Assembly: GCF_029852145.1 (NCBI RefSeq)
Contig: NC_079970.1
Coordinates: 4,774,001 to 4,838,000, forward strand
DNA from: Microplitis mediator
Taxonomy: Eukaryota; Arthropoda; Insecta; Hymenoptera; Braconidae
DNA length: 64,000 bases
Direction: 5' to 3'
The first letter of the stretch is position 1. Each line of letters opens with the position of its first letter. Below, piece after piece: positions 1 through 11,324 of this stretch. The position numbers and the translations under genes were made by a program. The notes beneath the pieces were generated by a model. The model was not told where the DNA came from. It saw only the letters and a program-made list of their open reading frames with translations, and ran no database searches.

Positions 1-147
1 GCTTGGTATCAAGATCACTCGATCAAACCGTTGGCCAACAAACGGCGGTTAATTGTGCGCCGTTTTTATAAGCAGAAATGTTTTATTATGTGAAATTAGT
101 GTTTTTGGCAAGTTTTTGACAGGTATCTGGTCGAAATGTGTCCGAAA

Positions 148-222
148 GACACTTCCCAGACACTTCCAGACATTTCCCAGACACTTTCCAGACATTTCCC
201 AGACACTTCCCAGACACTTTCT
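148..222. repeat. Minisatellite, roughly 12-bp unit
   Basis: CAGACACTTCC and CAGACATTTCC alternate six to seven times in tandem. The units abut with no spacer, so this is not a CRISPR-like array. Confidence 0.8.
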
Positions 223-382
223 ATAGACTTTCCATCGAGATGGCCGATTGATGACCGATGTCACCATGCACGGGCCAGTATAGTTAGTCATTTATTGGCC
301 AATCATTACAAACCAGGCATCAACCGATCTATGGGAAAATTTCGAAGCTTGGCGACTTTGTATGGGTTATTATCTTTATTAT

Positions 383-675
383 CACCGTAAAAAATTTGCG
401 GAGTGAATGCGGACCGGACGACTGTTTATTTTTTTAATCCCGCCGGAGTGAAATTTACTCCAAAAAAGAGTTTATTTTAATATTAAAATTCCGAATCGGA
501 GTGAATGTGGATTTAAATAAAATCCAGACCACTCCGAAATCACTCTACTGAAAAGACAAACTCCCTATTTAATCTGTACTCGAAGTGAATTTTTTTTAAA
601 AACTCCGAGACTCCGAGTGGTGGAGTAAATTCAGATTTAAATAAAATCTGTAATCACTTCCGATTTTTTACCGTG
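383..675. mobile_element. TIR element, GAGTGA-rich family
   Basis: It runs from CACCGTAAAAAATTTG to CGATTTTTTACCGTG. Internal blocks (GGAGTGAATG, GACTGTTTATT, AACTCCCTATTT) match the outer element at 49204-50197. No protein is encoded. Confidence 0.7.
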
Positions 676-1642
676 TAAATTATTAATATACGGAAAAATA
701 TATGGTACCTCTGAAATAAGGCAGTGGTTAAAACTTTAAATAACAGATTAGTTTGAGAAGAATGACGGTGCATATAATGATTATTCAAATGAATTAAAGT
801 GGTTTGACGTGAGTAGCACGGAGGCAGTGGAACGATAAAGATTTGACAAGTGGTATTCACGTGACTGTTATGGAACGTGTGATCCTCGCCATTAGGGAAA
901 GCCTTCTTTATCTCTAAATCTCCTTTCAACCGTACTATTGTTTTTTTATCTTCTTTATCACTTTAGCTTGTCTATAAAATGTGTACTTACAAGAATGCAG
1001 AAAAAAATAGAAAAAAAAAAAAAAAGAAATAAACAAAGAGAGAAACGGTTAAATTGAACGCGTGGTTTGTTTGCGGGAAGCTTTCTGCCGAGGAAAAAAA
1101 ACAAGTTTTACTTTATTTTCTTTTGTGCTAACGCTACTGTTTAACTCAACGGCACGTGCGTTTTCGAAATTCCTCTTTAATATTTCTCCGGGCTGACGCT
1201 CTCTATTTACCCTTGATCCTTGCTACCAAAGTAATTTACTTACGCCCCGATGAAAACAATTACTAACTAATGGAACATCATATCCTGTGGCTTTTTATAA
1301 ATATGGTAATTAAGTTATTTTACGATGCTTTTTAAAGTAATCCTTTAATGGACAGTCTAATATTTTTCCTTCTTATTTTATAGATTATTATTCATTATTT
1401 TTATGGATTTAAGTCGTTCGAATAGATTAAATCATTCAACTTCATTTTTTACCTCTTCAGTTTTATATTTTTTCTGGCATGTTCATATATCTCTTAAGTA
1501 TGAAATATTTTTAAATTAATCTAAAGAAAAAAAACAAGTTATCAAAGTCATTAAAGCAGTTAAAAAATCATTTATTCAGGAAAAAATTTTTTAAACTTTT
1601 AACTGGAATAGACTTATGACTTTTCTTTTCTAGTAGAAAAAA

Positions 1643-1645
1643 ATA

Positions 1646-1683
<38 letters not shown>
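1643..1683. repeat. (AT)n microsatellite
   Basis: Nearly pure AT dinucleotide run with one interruption near 1651. Confidence 0.9.
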
Positions 1684-1686
<3 letters not shown>

Positions 1687-3529
1687 AACTTTTAAGGGTT
1701 GGTTTTTACACTCTAAGTATCTATTTTACAAAAATAAAACAAATTTTCAAGATCCCCGATTTTATTTTTATATCAGCAAAATAGATCACCATAAAAAAAA
1801 AAAAAAGACTAAATATTTAAAAAAAAACGACAAATTTGGTGATTGCCATGGAAATTTAAGTAACGAATATGATTTGCAATCCATTTAAAATATGAAAAAT
1901 GAATAGTTTGAATATAAATGTTAATTAATTAAAGAGTATGCAAATTTTTGGTTTGAGATAAGGATCCGGAAATTTCGACTTAATTAGGGTACCCAGTTGA
2001 CTTTCTGGATCTCTCTCTCTCTCTTTATCTCCGCAGTTACTATATACCAGTCCATCGTTTCATTATTGGAGAAAATTACGAGCGTCGCGTTCTCAAACTC
2101 GACTCAGCTCATTTCCGCATGCAAAATCCAGCAAGAGTTAGCAACTGCAAAATCAGTAGCTTTTCAAAAGCTTCAACAAAACTTTTAAATGTCCTTCCGG
2201 AAAAGACTTTAAAATGTTTTTCATTGATTTTTATTGTCACAAACCGCATTATGCTTTGCGCGAATCATTCGTACATCTCTCCCCGCTCTCCCTCACTAAG
2301 CCATCAGGTAATTTTATTTATTTATTTATCTACTCAATATTTAAAGACGACTTTTCCTTAATTTTTATTAACACAGTCGAGTTTTATTTACAGGCATTTA
2401 GTCTTTCTACAGATCGTACCAAATCGGTTGTATATAAATTCATTGAAGAGACATACGGGGTCTAGTCCGTGAGCCAGAGGGAGCGAGTGAAAGATCTCTG
2501 GCGAAGCTGAAATAGAAAGAGCCTCGTAAATATTTGAACGACACCACTGGCAGACTACTTACGAAACTTCCGGCATACGACAACAGACCATTAGTCGGAG
2601 CTTTTCTACGTTATCTAATGCCATTGAGAATTTGAGAAACGTTTTGCTTACCAACAATACTAAACAACTCACAGACATTTATTGTCGAGTCAAGTTACTG
2701 ATCGCTGTCAATTCGTGAATCTTCAAAGATTTTTTATATCACAACAAATTGACATCTACATTGATATTTCTTATACTTAACTCAATTTATTTAACAAAGT
2801 ATGTCTGGATGAAAATTTTAATGAAATAAAAAAAAAGGATAAATTCCCTCGGGCATATTGAGACATCAATAGCAAGCGAAATAAATAAAATAAAAAAGGG
2901 TTTGTTAAAGTAGATTTGACAATTAGTGTTGAAGCTGTCAAGTGTTTAGGTATGCATTGGGTTTCGGAGCGTAAATTCTCGTTATTCAGAGCTTCAGAGA
3001 TGCTGTGGAGATTGTAGGGGTTTTCGGTGGCGGTTGCTCGTGAGTTATGAATTAACTGTCACCAGGTCTTTGATTTGTGGTGGCACTCGTTTGCTTATTC
3101 TGTCTCTCTCATCTGATCGTTTAGATCTCTTCGTTCAAATCCCACCTTTGGACCTTTCTCCTTTACAGCTTTTTTACATTTTTTAATTCCAAAGCAAAAC
3201 GAAAAATCGCTTGAAAATCAGACACGTTTTACCTTTCCTTTTAACTACACTTTTTTATTTTCTCTTCTCTTCTCTACTCTTTCCTCGTTTTATTTTATTT
3301 TTTACCTTCCTTCTCGTGGTTCTTTTTTCTTCACTTACGCCGACCTTTCATCTTTTTTTTTCTCCACCGCTGGTCTTTTTTCAATGAAACGCTCGATTTG
3401 CCTACGTTTGATTGATTGAATGCACTTGCTTCTATTTTATGCCGGTAAAACTATAAAAGACCTCATAATTACACCGCGAAGCTCAATTTTAATTAAATCA
3501 AAATTTTATTTTAAATAAAATATTTGTTA

Positions 3530-3912
3530 CACTGTAAAAAGAGCGGTGTTAAAATGAAATTACACTGGTGTAGAAGGCGTAATTCGGCGGTGTAAAAGCG
3601 GGTTAAGCTGCATTCGCTCAGAGTATTAGCTTTGGGAAGCTTATGAAACGCAAAAAATATCGTGAAACACACACACGCACTCGAACACGCGTATACGCAC
3701 ACATACACACACGCGCAAACTCACGAGCGCACACACTCACCCATACGCGCCCACATATGCACACATTCTCAAAGTAAAATATTTTAACACCAGAAAATTT
3801 ATTTTAACACCGGCGGCGGCTTTGTTCTCACACCGCTTTTGGGGTTAAAATTTAACACTGCCAATTTTAACACCTACACCGCTTGGACTTACCCGGGTGA
3901 TTTTTTACAGTG
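3530..3912. mobile_element. TIR element, ACACCGG-rich family, TA flanks
   Basis: The ends CACTGTAAAAAGAGCGGTGT and GGTGATTTTTTACAGTG are bordered by TA on both sides (3528-3529, 3913-3914). It is the same family as 41360-41882. The middle (about 3667-3770) is a CA-rich microsatellite. Confidence 0.8.
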
Positions 3913-6900
3913 TATAAAAATATGTGTCACTCTGTAAATTTTATTCCAGCTGCGTAAAACACCAGACATTAAGAACAATCAAGTAATTGAAGTGGAAAAA
4001 AAAAAAATAGTTTGAAACATGATTAATAATTTGAATGTAGGATGTATAAAAGTTTGTCTTTTATCAACTCCCAAAGAGTACAAAGTGTTGCATCTTTCAC
4101 GTCTGAAGCATCGATTCTTCCTAACTTGCTTCTAGTATAATTAATTAAGTTAATTATATTGCAAAGTTTAGTATCTCGCGCATCCGCTTGACGTTTAAAA
4201 TAAGTATAAATTTTTATCCTCTGTCAATTTATGGTTGATTTAATTTATAATAACTTTTTTTACGTCAATTTTAATAAACTAAAATAAAATAATTAAATTA
4301 TAAATAATACATTGCTGAGGTATTATATTAATACTACAATAAATATGAATTTACTTAATATATGAAATATAATAAAATGTTGTATTACTGTCAGAGTTGG
4401 GGTGGATATTTTTTTAAACCCGGATTTTTTCAATTAGCGAGCAATTACAATGCCACCGGCTGTCGGTTATTATTATTCAAAACAATAGATTGCGAGATAC
4501 CGTAAGCTCTTTTCTCAGCAATTGTATTCATCATTATCATTGCGAAATTCATTTACATAAATTATCAAAAAATAATAATAATTTAAATGAAAATGAAAGT
4601 AGAAAATTTAAATGAGAAAAATATTATTAAAATAATGATGTAGGAAATATTATTTTTCATTCTGTAATAATACTTATTATCGAGTTTGACGTGTTTTTTT
4701 TTTCTCATTCTCCAGGATGTCATTATAGAATAAATTACATTACGGTTATTATTATTATTTTTTTTTCTAGCAAATCGATATTTTTATTTGCGTTAAAAAA
4801 ATAGCAAACGATCACGAATCACGGTCGTAGTAAAGAGTTTTGTTACTTTGTAGAAAAAATCATTACACTTACATGAGGATGTAAGTAGTAGGTACCGAGT
4901 ATAATCAGGCAAGTACAGGGTAAATGAAAAAGTGCGTGTCGTTCTTGGTTATAGTTACAAATTGCCCTCATTTCTGCTCATTTATTTTACAGAAAAAAAA
5001 AAGTGATAATGATAAATAAATATCAAATGATTTCTATTGACTAGATGAGATAAATTTGTTAATTTAAAAGGAAAAGTGAATTAGTAGAATAAAAAAAATT
5101 GATTAGCCCCAATAATTAAAAATAAATGAGATCGTAAAGAGATGACGTGGCTGCTTTGTGTCTTGACGAACGTTAATTTGTTTCTATACCACGAAACGGG
5201 AAATAATGTGTTGGCTGCAGGGTTCCTCCGGACAAAATTACTATTTGGGATGTAATTTGGTAGTAGAGAAATGGGATCCACATAGTTGAGATAGAGGGGA
5301 GTCTGAGTGTTGTATGTAGAATGCGGAGAAGTGATGGTACATTAATGGGGAAAGAGTAAAGGGTTTTCGGCTCCAGGTGTAAGAGAGGATAAGGACTTGT
5401 CTTAGATGGGGAAACAAAGTGAGACAGAGTGGTCTGATAGTGTGTGCAGTGTTTGTATAAATGCAGGGTAAGAGGGATATATCAACAGCTCGTTCTACAC
5501 TAACTAGACAAGGCGAAGAGACTCGAAAGATATTGCATCAGTGGGGAGATGATAACACGGCGACGGTGCATTAAATTGCATCCGGTCGTTTCAGGAATTT
5601 AGAACCCCCAGTATACATACTTAGAGTTTACTGCTGTACTTTTTCTTCATAACCTATACGATAACTTTTTTTTTTACCCAACATGTTTATCCCGCGCTTT
5701 GTTTATTTAATTAATTGGCAGTAAGTGAAATTTACTAAGCACTTTATAAAAATAATATGCCAAGTATTTATTCAAAGCAAAGTAAAGAAAAAGTAAGACA
5801 GTGTGTTACTGTAATTAAATTTAATATAAAGTATAATTGATACGAGTGTGTGTTGATCCCAGTTGGAGTGTGACAAGGGGTTAATTTATCCATTTGGCGG
5901 TTCTAATCGAACGGAGAGCCCTCGAGGTACAAGTGTCCTTCACCCTCACTGCTGTACACAGACAATTTCTCTCCTCTGGTTAACTTTCGTTCGTTAGTTG
6001 CCGCCCAACTCCACTTATCTACCCCTTCTCTTCTTCATCTCCGGCAGCTTTTCAGACTGTAAGTAGAGATAGTAAAGCTCGAATAGTAAGTAAAGTTGAG
6101 GCTTCATGACGCTTCCTTCTCTTCTGCTCTGTCCTCGAGAGTTTAACGCAAGCAACAGCCTGCTTCCGTCGTTACTATATAAATATATGTATTTATATAC
6201 TTAATTTGCATCAGCGCTTAAAATAAATGCACCATCAGCACCCAAAGATCTAGAGATAATCCTCGAGTGTGCAATATGTTTGTGTACAAATCATAAACCA
6301 ACCACAAGTACCTAATACCCTTGTTTCATTTGAATATTATAATATGCTGGGTTAAATATAACATTCATTACTTTTATCACTCTCAATATATTTTATTAAC
6401 AAAATGGATAATGAGGGTATAGTTATATATTTATAAATTTATTAAAATGTAATTGAAATGGGGTAAGTTTGTTGAGCAGCCTCGAGGGCAATCAAGGGCA
6501 GTGGCACTGCATATCTATTCAGGATTTCATGTCCCGCAACATAACAGACGAGACAGCTCGTCCAGGCGCACTTTGCATTAAATTATAAACTTACCCAGTG
6601 GAAATTGTTCTATCACATGTAAACACGGATCGCATATTTGACCACCAGATGAGTGAGTAATTCCACTGGATCCTTTTATCCATTTAGCCCTTTCTGTCTC
6701 CGTCCCTTTAGCTACTAATGCATCTGTCTTTTCCGAGTTAAGAGTCAGTTGGATAATTTACATAAAAGTGAATTTTGTGTTGTGCAAAAGGAAATAAATA
6801 GGCTGCAAGTTAAACGAGGAAATGTACAAATATGATTAAAGCAACTTTATCAAACAAACTAATACTAATGCCAACGAAAAGTTGCCGTCTCTGGTACTTT

Positions 6901-6930
6901 CAGTGAGTTTATGTTTATCTTTGAAGGTTT

Positions 6931-7514
6931 CCCGAGTCGAAATTTAGAGCCCATTTTGAACCTTCTAAAGTCGGATCTATTTCGGACTTGGAGGTTCAAA
7001 ATAGAGTCTGTTTCCATGTTAAATTAGGTCCGATTTTGGTCCCTGAAGGGCTACAAATTTCCGTTTTCAGCACTTTAGGGTTCAATATAGGATCTGATGA
7101 AAATTAAAATTAGGTCCTATTTTGAACCTCTGAACCCTATTTTATTGTTATAATAATAGATAGATAGATAGAAATTTTGTTTATTTGGCCATGGAGTCTA
7201 AGCTCCTTGCTGCCATCCTTTATACATTTAATTACAATTTTTGTATAGTATAACAATCGAGTTTCATACATCATTGCGATTATTGAGTAATTTACATTTA
7301 TAAATAATTAATTTTAATCTCAATTTAGAACAATTTTTAATAATATTCATATTATTAATATCATTAGCATTATTAATATTATGATTAATAATAATCTATG
7401 TTATTCTGGATTTTATTTGCATTTACAATGGTTACAATAATTTCAATTAAAATTATCAAAATATATAGCAAATGCTGTAATAGTTCAATTTTTTATAATA
7501 AATTAATAATAATG

Positions 7515-7549
<35 letters not shown>

Positions 7550-7824
7550 TAATTTCATATAAATTTCGTTGTGTGTTAAAAAAATAATGCTTACAATTAA
7601 TTTTAAAAAATCTTTAATTTTTTATATCATCATAAATAATTTAATTATAATGAATCGAAATTTACTACAAGACTAATATTGTCGGACTTGAAGGTTCAAA
7701 ATCGGACCTCTCAGTGATTTTTCGGACCTCTGGTTTAAAAGTCGGAGCTAGAGGACTACAGGGCTCTCAATCAGATCTATTTCGGGCTAGAGGGACCTAT
7801 ATAGGCTCTAAATTTCGACCCGGG
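6931..7824. mobile_element. Element with CCCGAGTC-type ends
   Basis: The left end CCCGAGTCGAAATTTAGAGC is matched by the complement of the right end, CCCGGGTCGAAATTTAGAGC. Inner repeats of GTCGGA(C/T)CT and GGTTCAAAAT flank an AT-rich core that contains a (TAA)n run (7503-7549) and a possible LINE 3' end. No protein is encoded. Confidence 0.72.
7152..7260 (-). mobile_element. Possible 3' end of a non-LTR retrotransposon
   Basis: Read on the minus strand, GCAAGGAGCTTAGACTCCAT is followed by GGCCAAATAAAC and then a short (TATC)n tail. A polyadenylation-like AATAAA just before a simple-repeat tail is typical of 5'-truncated LINE insertions. No reverse transcriptase remains, so the class cannot be named. 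Confidence 0.35.
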
Positions 7825-8711
7825 TTGATATCCCAGCTTCAGTAGGATAATTATTATTAATTTATTCTTTTCCATGTACAAATAAATTTATGAAGAGCAT
7901 TTTATTTAAACGCATATAATTAATCTGAGTATCTACAGATATGTAGAATGTATGGAAATGGTGTAAAAGGTGTATTATTGTATCGCGTGGAACAATTTGC
8001 ATGAACGTAAACCGTAAAACCACACGTTCGTTCGGGCGTTACCTAGATATCCCATGGTCTAAATAAGCTTGCTGGCAATTATAAATACACTAGGACGTGC
8101 GTCGAGTTCGAATCGAATTTTGTATTTTACTCGTCGCGCTTGATCGACGAACCGTGACTTCCTGCTCTCACCCAATGCACAAACTATATAACGCCCTGGT
8201 GCTTGCACACGACGAAAATATCCGGACGATACGTTTACGGAATTTACAGTGTGACAGAAATACCCAGGATTCGGGAGATAAAAAGAGACAGATAATTTCT
8301 GTTAGAGTATGACCCTGTGTATGTAGTGTCCTTTGTACGTGCGCACGGGGAAAGAGAAAGCGGCATGGCGGTACGTACCACCCATTTCCACGTACCCCGG
8401 GAGCCACTAATTCGTATTTAAAGCTTTATCGGACGTACCCGTACCCCGTCCAACAATTTCACGGTTCACAAGATCTGTGAACCTCTATATACTCTTTTCC
8501 CCGCACTTTATATCCCCGAGCACGCTTCCTACTGATACTCGCCATACAATCCGTTCAAAATTTCCATTGTCTGCGTATACATTAACTCTTCCAATCAAGT
8601 GTCACTTCTACATCAGACTTTACATGCTATTGGATTTTTACGTTTCTTTTTACTTTGTTTCAAAAAGTTAAATAGGGTAAATTTAGTCGACAACGACATT
8701 CCCGATCTAGC

Positions 8712-9147
8712 CCAGGTCAAAAATAAAACTTTATTCAGGCTCGCTTCGCCTTATTTTCTTTTGAAGTTATCGATTCGCCGACGATTTTTCGATAAGATTT
8801 CGACTTTTTCGACTTAAATTAAATTATTTTCAACTTTTTTCATCTTAGTTTCAACTTATCCGTCTTTACTTTGAGCACGATAGTCATTCGCTTTACTTTC
8901 GCCTTAATATATCAAAATTATTTCACCTTAATTTTGACTTTTTCGCCTTATATTTTAAGTCGAATAAGTCTAAATCAAGTCAGTTTCGACTTGATTTCAA
9001 CTTTTTCGTCTTAAATTGTGACTAAGTAAGCTAGTTAAGTCAAAACCAAGGTTGAAACTCAATGTATTTCGTATCTCCGTCGAGTTTGTCTTGTGAAAAA
9101 CGGCTCCCAATTTCGACTTGGTAAATCAAGTTTTATTTTTGACCCGG
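8712..9147. mobile_element. Element with CCGGGTCAAAAATAAAACT ends
   Basis: The left end CCAGGTCAAAAATAAAACTT and the complement of the right end CCGGGTCAAAAATAAAACTT form inverted termini. These match the ends of the hairpin at 13122-13298. The interior repeats TTTCGACTT and its complement many times and has no convincing frame. Confidence 0.7.
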
Positions 9148-10560
9148 AAGAACAAAAAATTTTTGAACTCCAAGTAAATTTAGCTTGAGCAAGACGAGAC
9201 AGTTGTGAAAATAAAAATGTCTCTGTTGATAATTTATTATTCAGTATGTTTTTAAATTAACTTTTTATAACGATTATATAATTCATGATCCTTGTAGACT
9301 CTCATTTATTCATTCAACCGAGTTTAATGTTTTCATTCGACTGATGTTAATTTATGTCAACTTGAATATCCCTAGTTCTTTATCTTAATCTCAATGTCAT
9401 TCTCTAAAATATCCTTTTATGTGAATTGTCCCCTCGTGCGCCCAAGCTTCAACTACTGCTATTGCTACTTCTACCTCTAGTATACTTGGCCGCACTTTGT
9501 TTCTTCTAGATGCAATTTTAATCTCGAATTCCGAGAAAATTACCTCGACGTCAAAGCTCCTTAAGCGGCTACTGCGAGATTGCTTTGGAGAACTGTCTCA
9601 CTGCTTGATGCAAGACTATCAACTTTTCACAAAATATACATATATACATATTGCTACGTCCACTCAAATAATGCATTTTTAAACTGTCGTATACTTAAAC
9701 AAATTAGCATCCATTTTTTCTAATAAACATCAAAATCTAATTTTCAAAATTTTTGATACTCTTTAAAGAAAAAACGAGTTTGAAAAAAATTTTACTTGGA
9801 CGTCCGGATGTCTGTATGTATTAACTCTTTTGGGATGTAGTCAGAATAACTGCCGAAAAAATTATCGTATCGAGAGCGGTTTTTTTTTTATTTTGTTCAG
9901 AATTTTCTCAAGATGAACCCTTTCGATATTCACTATCGTAGTTTCTATCGTTTTTTAAATATTAAATTAAAAGTGATGACTGATAGCATTTTTGTATACA
10001 AAATCCTGTGTATGTTTTTTTCCACTGGTGCTACTTCTGACGGATATTTTTGAAAACCTCATATATATAGATATACTCTGTTGTGGCCGTTGTGGGCCTT
10101 TTACCGGTGCTGCATTCAGACGGCTTTTTTTTTTGCACAACTCTTTTTTACTTTCTTTCTATTTTTTTGACGTCAAATGTTGACATAAACAGTAGCGTGA
10201 TAGTAAAAAAAATTTTTTTTTGTTCTACTCTGTAATTGAGGAGTATAATTGAGGAATACAAGTTATTTTGACTTTAAAATTAAATAAGCGTTATGAGGCG
10301 TGCACTTTTGGATTTTCCAAACTTTTTAAACTTACCTTTGATTGGTCTTGGCATTTCGACATTGAAGTGCAGTCAAGTGCCAACGTGATGATTATAATAA
10401 AGTGGTAATAATTAAAAAAAATAGAACAAATTTTTTAATTATAATTTCGTTTTATTGATATACAAGATATACATCGTGGGGTAGGCTCGGTGCCATAACG
10501 GCATTAAACGTGAGCACTCAGTGCTCAGATATGTCTCCAAGATATTATTATTAATATTGT

Positions 10561-10592
10561 TATTATTATTATATTTATATATATATATATAT
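10561..10592. repeat. TTA and AT microsatellites
   Basis: A short (TTA)n run passes into (TA)n. It lies beyond the likely 3' UTR of the sarcoglycan gene. Confidence 0.75.
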
Positions 10593-10735
10593 ATTTCTTA
10601 TTTATATATTATTACTTAATTAAATTAATTTATTTATACTAATGTTCATTCGTCATTAAATATTATTTGTTTAAAATTTACAGTTGTGTATCAAAACACT
10701 TATTGATTTATAAATAATAATCTCTTAGACCAACA

Positions 10736-10783
10736 GTTTGTGTTGTTTATTTACTTGTTTGTTTGTATGTTTGTTTGTTTGTT
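10736..10783. repeat. (TTTG)n microsatellite
   Basis: Tandem GTTT units with two interruptions, between the first and later candidate polyadenylation signals of the sarcoglycan gene. Confidence 0.75.
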
Positions 10784-10836
10784 GTTAGCAAAATCTAAAA
10801 GACGATATATTATTGAAGATATTAAATCATCAAGGA

Positions 10837-10842
10837 TTTATT
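10837..10842 (-). promoter_or_regulatory. Candidate polyadenylation signal
   Basis: AATAAA on the minus strand begins about 120 bases after the sarcoglycan stop codon, a reasonable 3' UTR length. A second copy lies at 10751-10746 and a third near 10456, so the site actually used is uncertain in such AT-rich DNA. Confidence 0.4.
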
Positions 10843-10963
10843 TTTCCATCAGAGTATCGTTATGCATACAAAACGATGAGTTTTTAGTTAGCGAAGTGGC
10901 GCGCTCCCCCGAGAAAAATAAATAACAAACAATAAATTCCCCGAGGGATCGCTTCAGTCGACA

Positions 10964-11324
10964 TTAGCAGACGGTTTTGTCTGCTTGGCAGACACCTTCT
11001 GGTCTCGCGAGAAACAACTTGCCGCTGGCACAGACACAGAGCTGGTAGATATTTGATTCCCTCTGGTCACTGGAAGATCTCCCGTTTCGCGGTTGCTGCT
11101 GTTGCTGTTGCTGCTGCTGCTGTTCTCTGGTCGAGTGTCTCTGCACGGGCGTCCCCACTTTGAGATCCTTCAGGAAGACTGATTTAGCATCGAGTCTGAT
11201 AGCGCCCTCGATGCTCTGAAGCGTCAGGTCCAACAGACAGGATGCTAAGATTTCACCTGCCCTTGATTCTATTACTATTCGCTCCGGTGCTTTTATCTCA
11301 AGTGCTCTCGTTGCTGACTCTAGC
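10964..11324 (-). CDS. Sgcd: Sarcoglycan exon 6: C-terminal ectodomain, polyQ and cysteine cluster, stop
   Basis: The acceptor CTGTTGATAG lies just upstream; the first base completes Arg231, followed by LESATRALEIKAPERIVIES. It ends with VCQADKTVC and TAA at 10966-10964, giving 119 residues. Cysteines at 326, 328, 343 and 350 match the C-terminal disulphide cluster of delta/gamma sarcoglycans in number and spacing style. Between KVGTPVQRHSTRE and the cluster lies a run of ten glutamines (299-308), mixing CAG and CAA codons, then a Ser/Arg-rich stretch. Together they insert roughly 25 residues compared with the vertebrate proteins. Confidence 0.94.

Larger units (their letters stand above)
1..10836. 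other. Region downstream of the sarcoglycan gene, no gene recognised
   Basis: Open frames here are short, start at arbitrary ATGs and match no protein I know. Besides the repeats listed separately, the intervals 1-380, 680-3500, 3900-6900, 7830-8700 and 9150-10830 are AT-rich non-coding DNA. A slightly GC-richer patch at 8090-8460 gives no recognisable translation. Confidence 0.6.

Noticed and set aside
148..222. Short regular repeats that could suggest a CRISPR array
   Set aside because: Units abut with no unique spacers and the genome is eukaryotic.
3129..3150. GTTCAAATCCC, another tRNA B-box-like word
   Set aside because: No matching acceptor stem or A box; probably chance.
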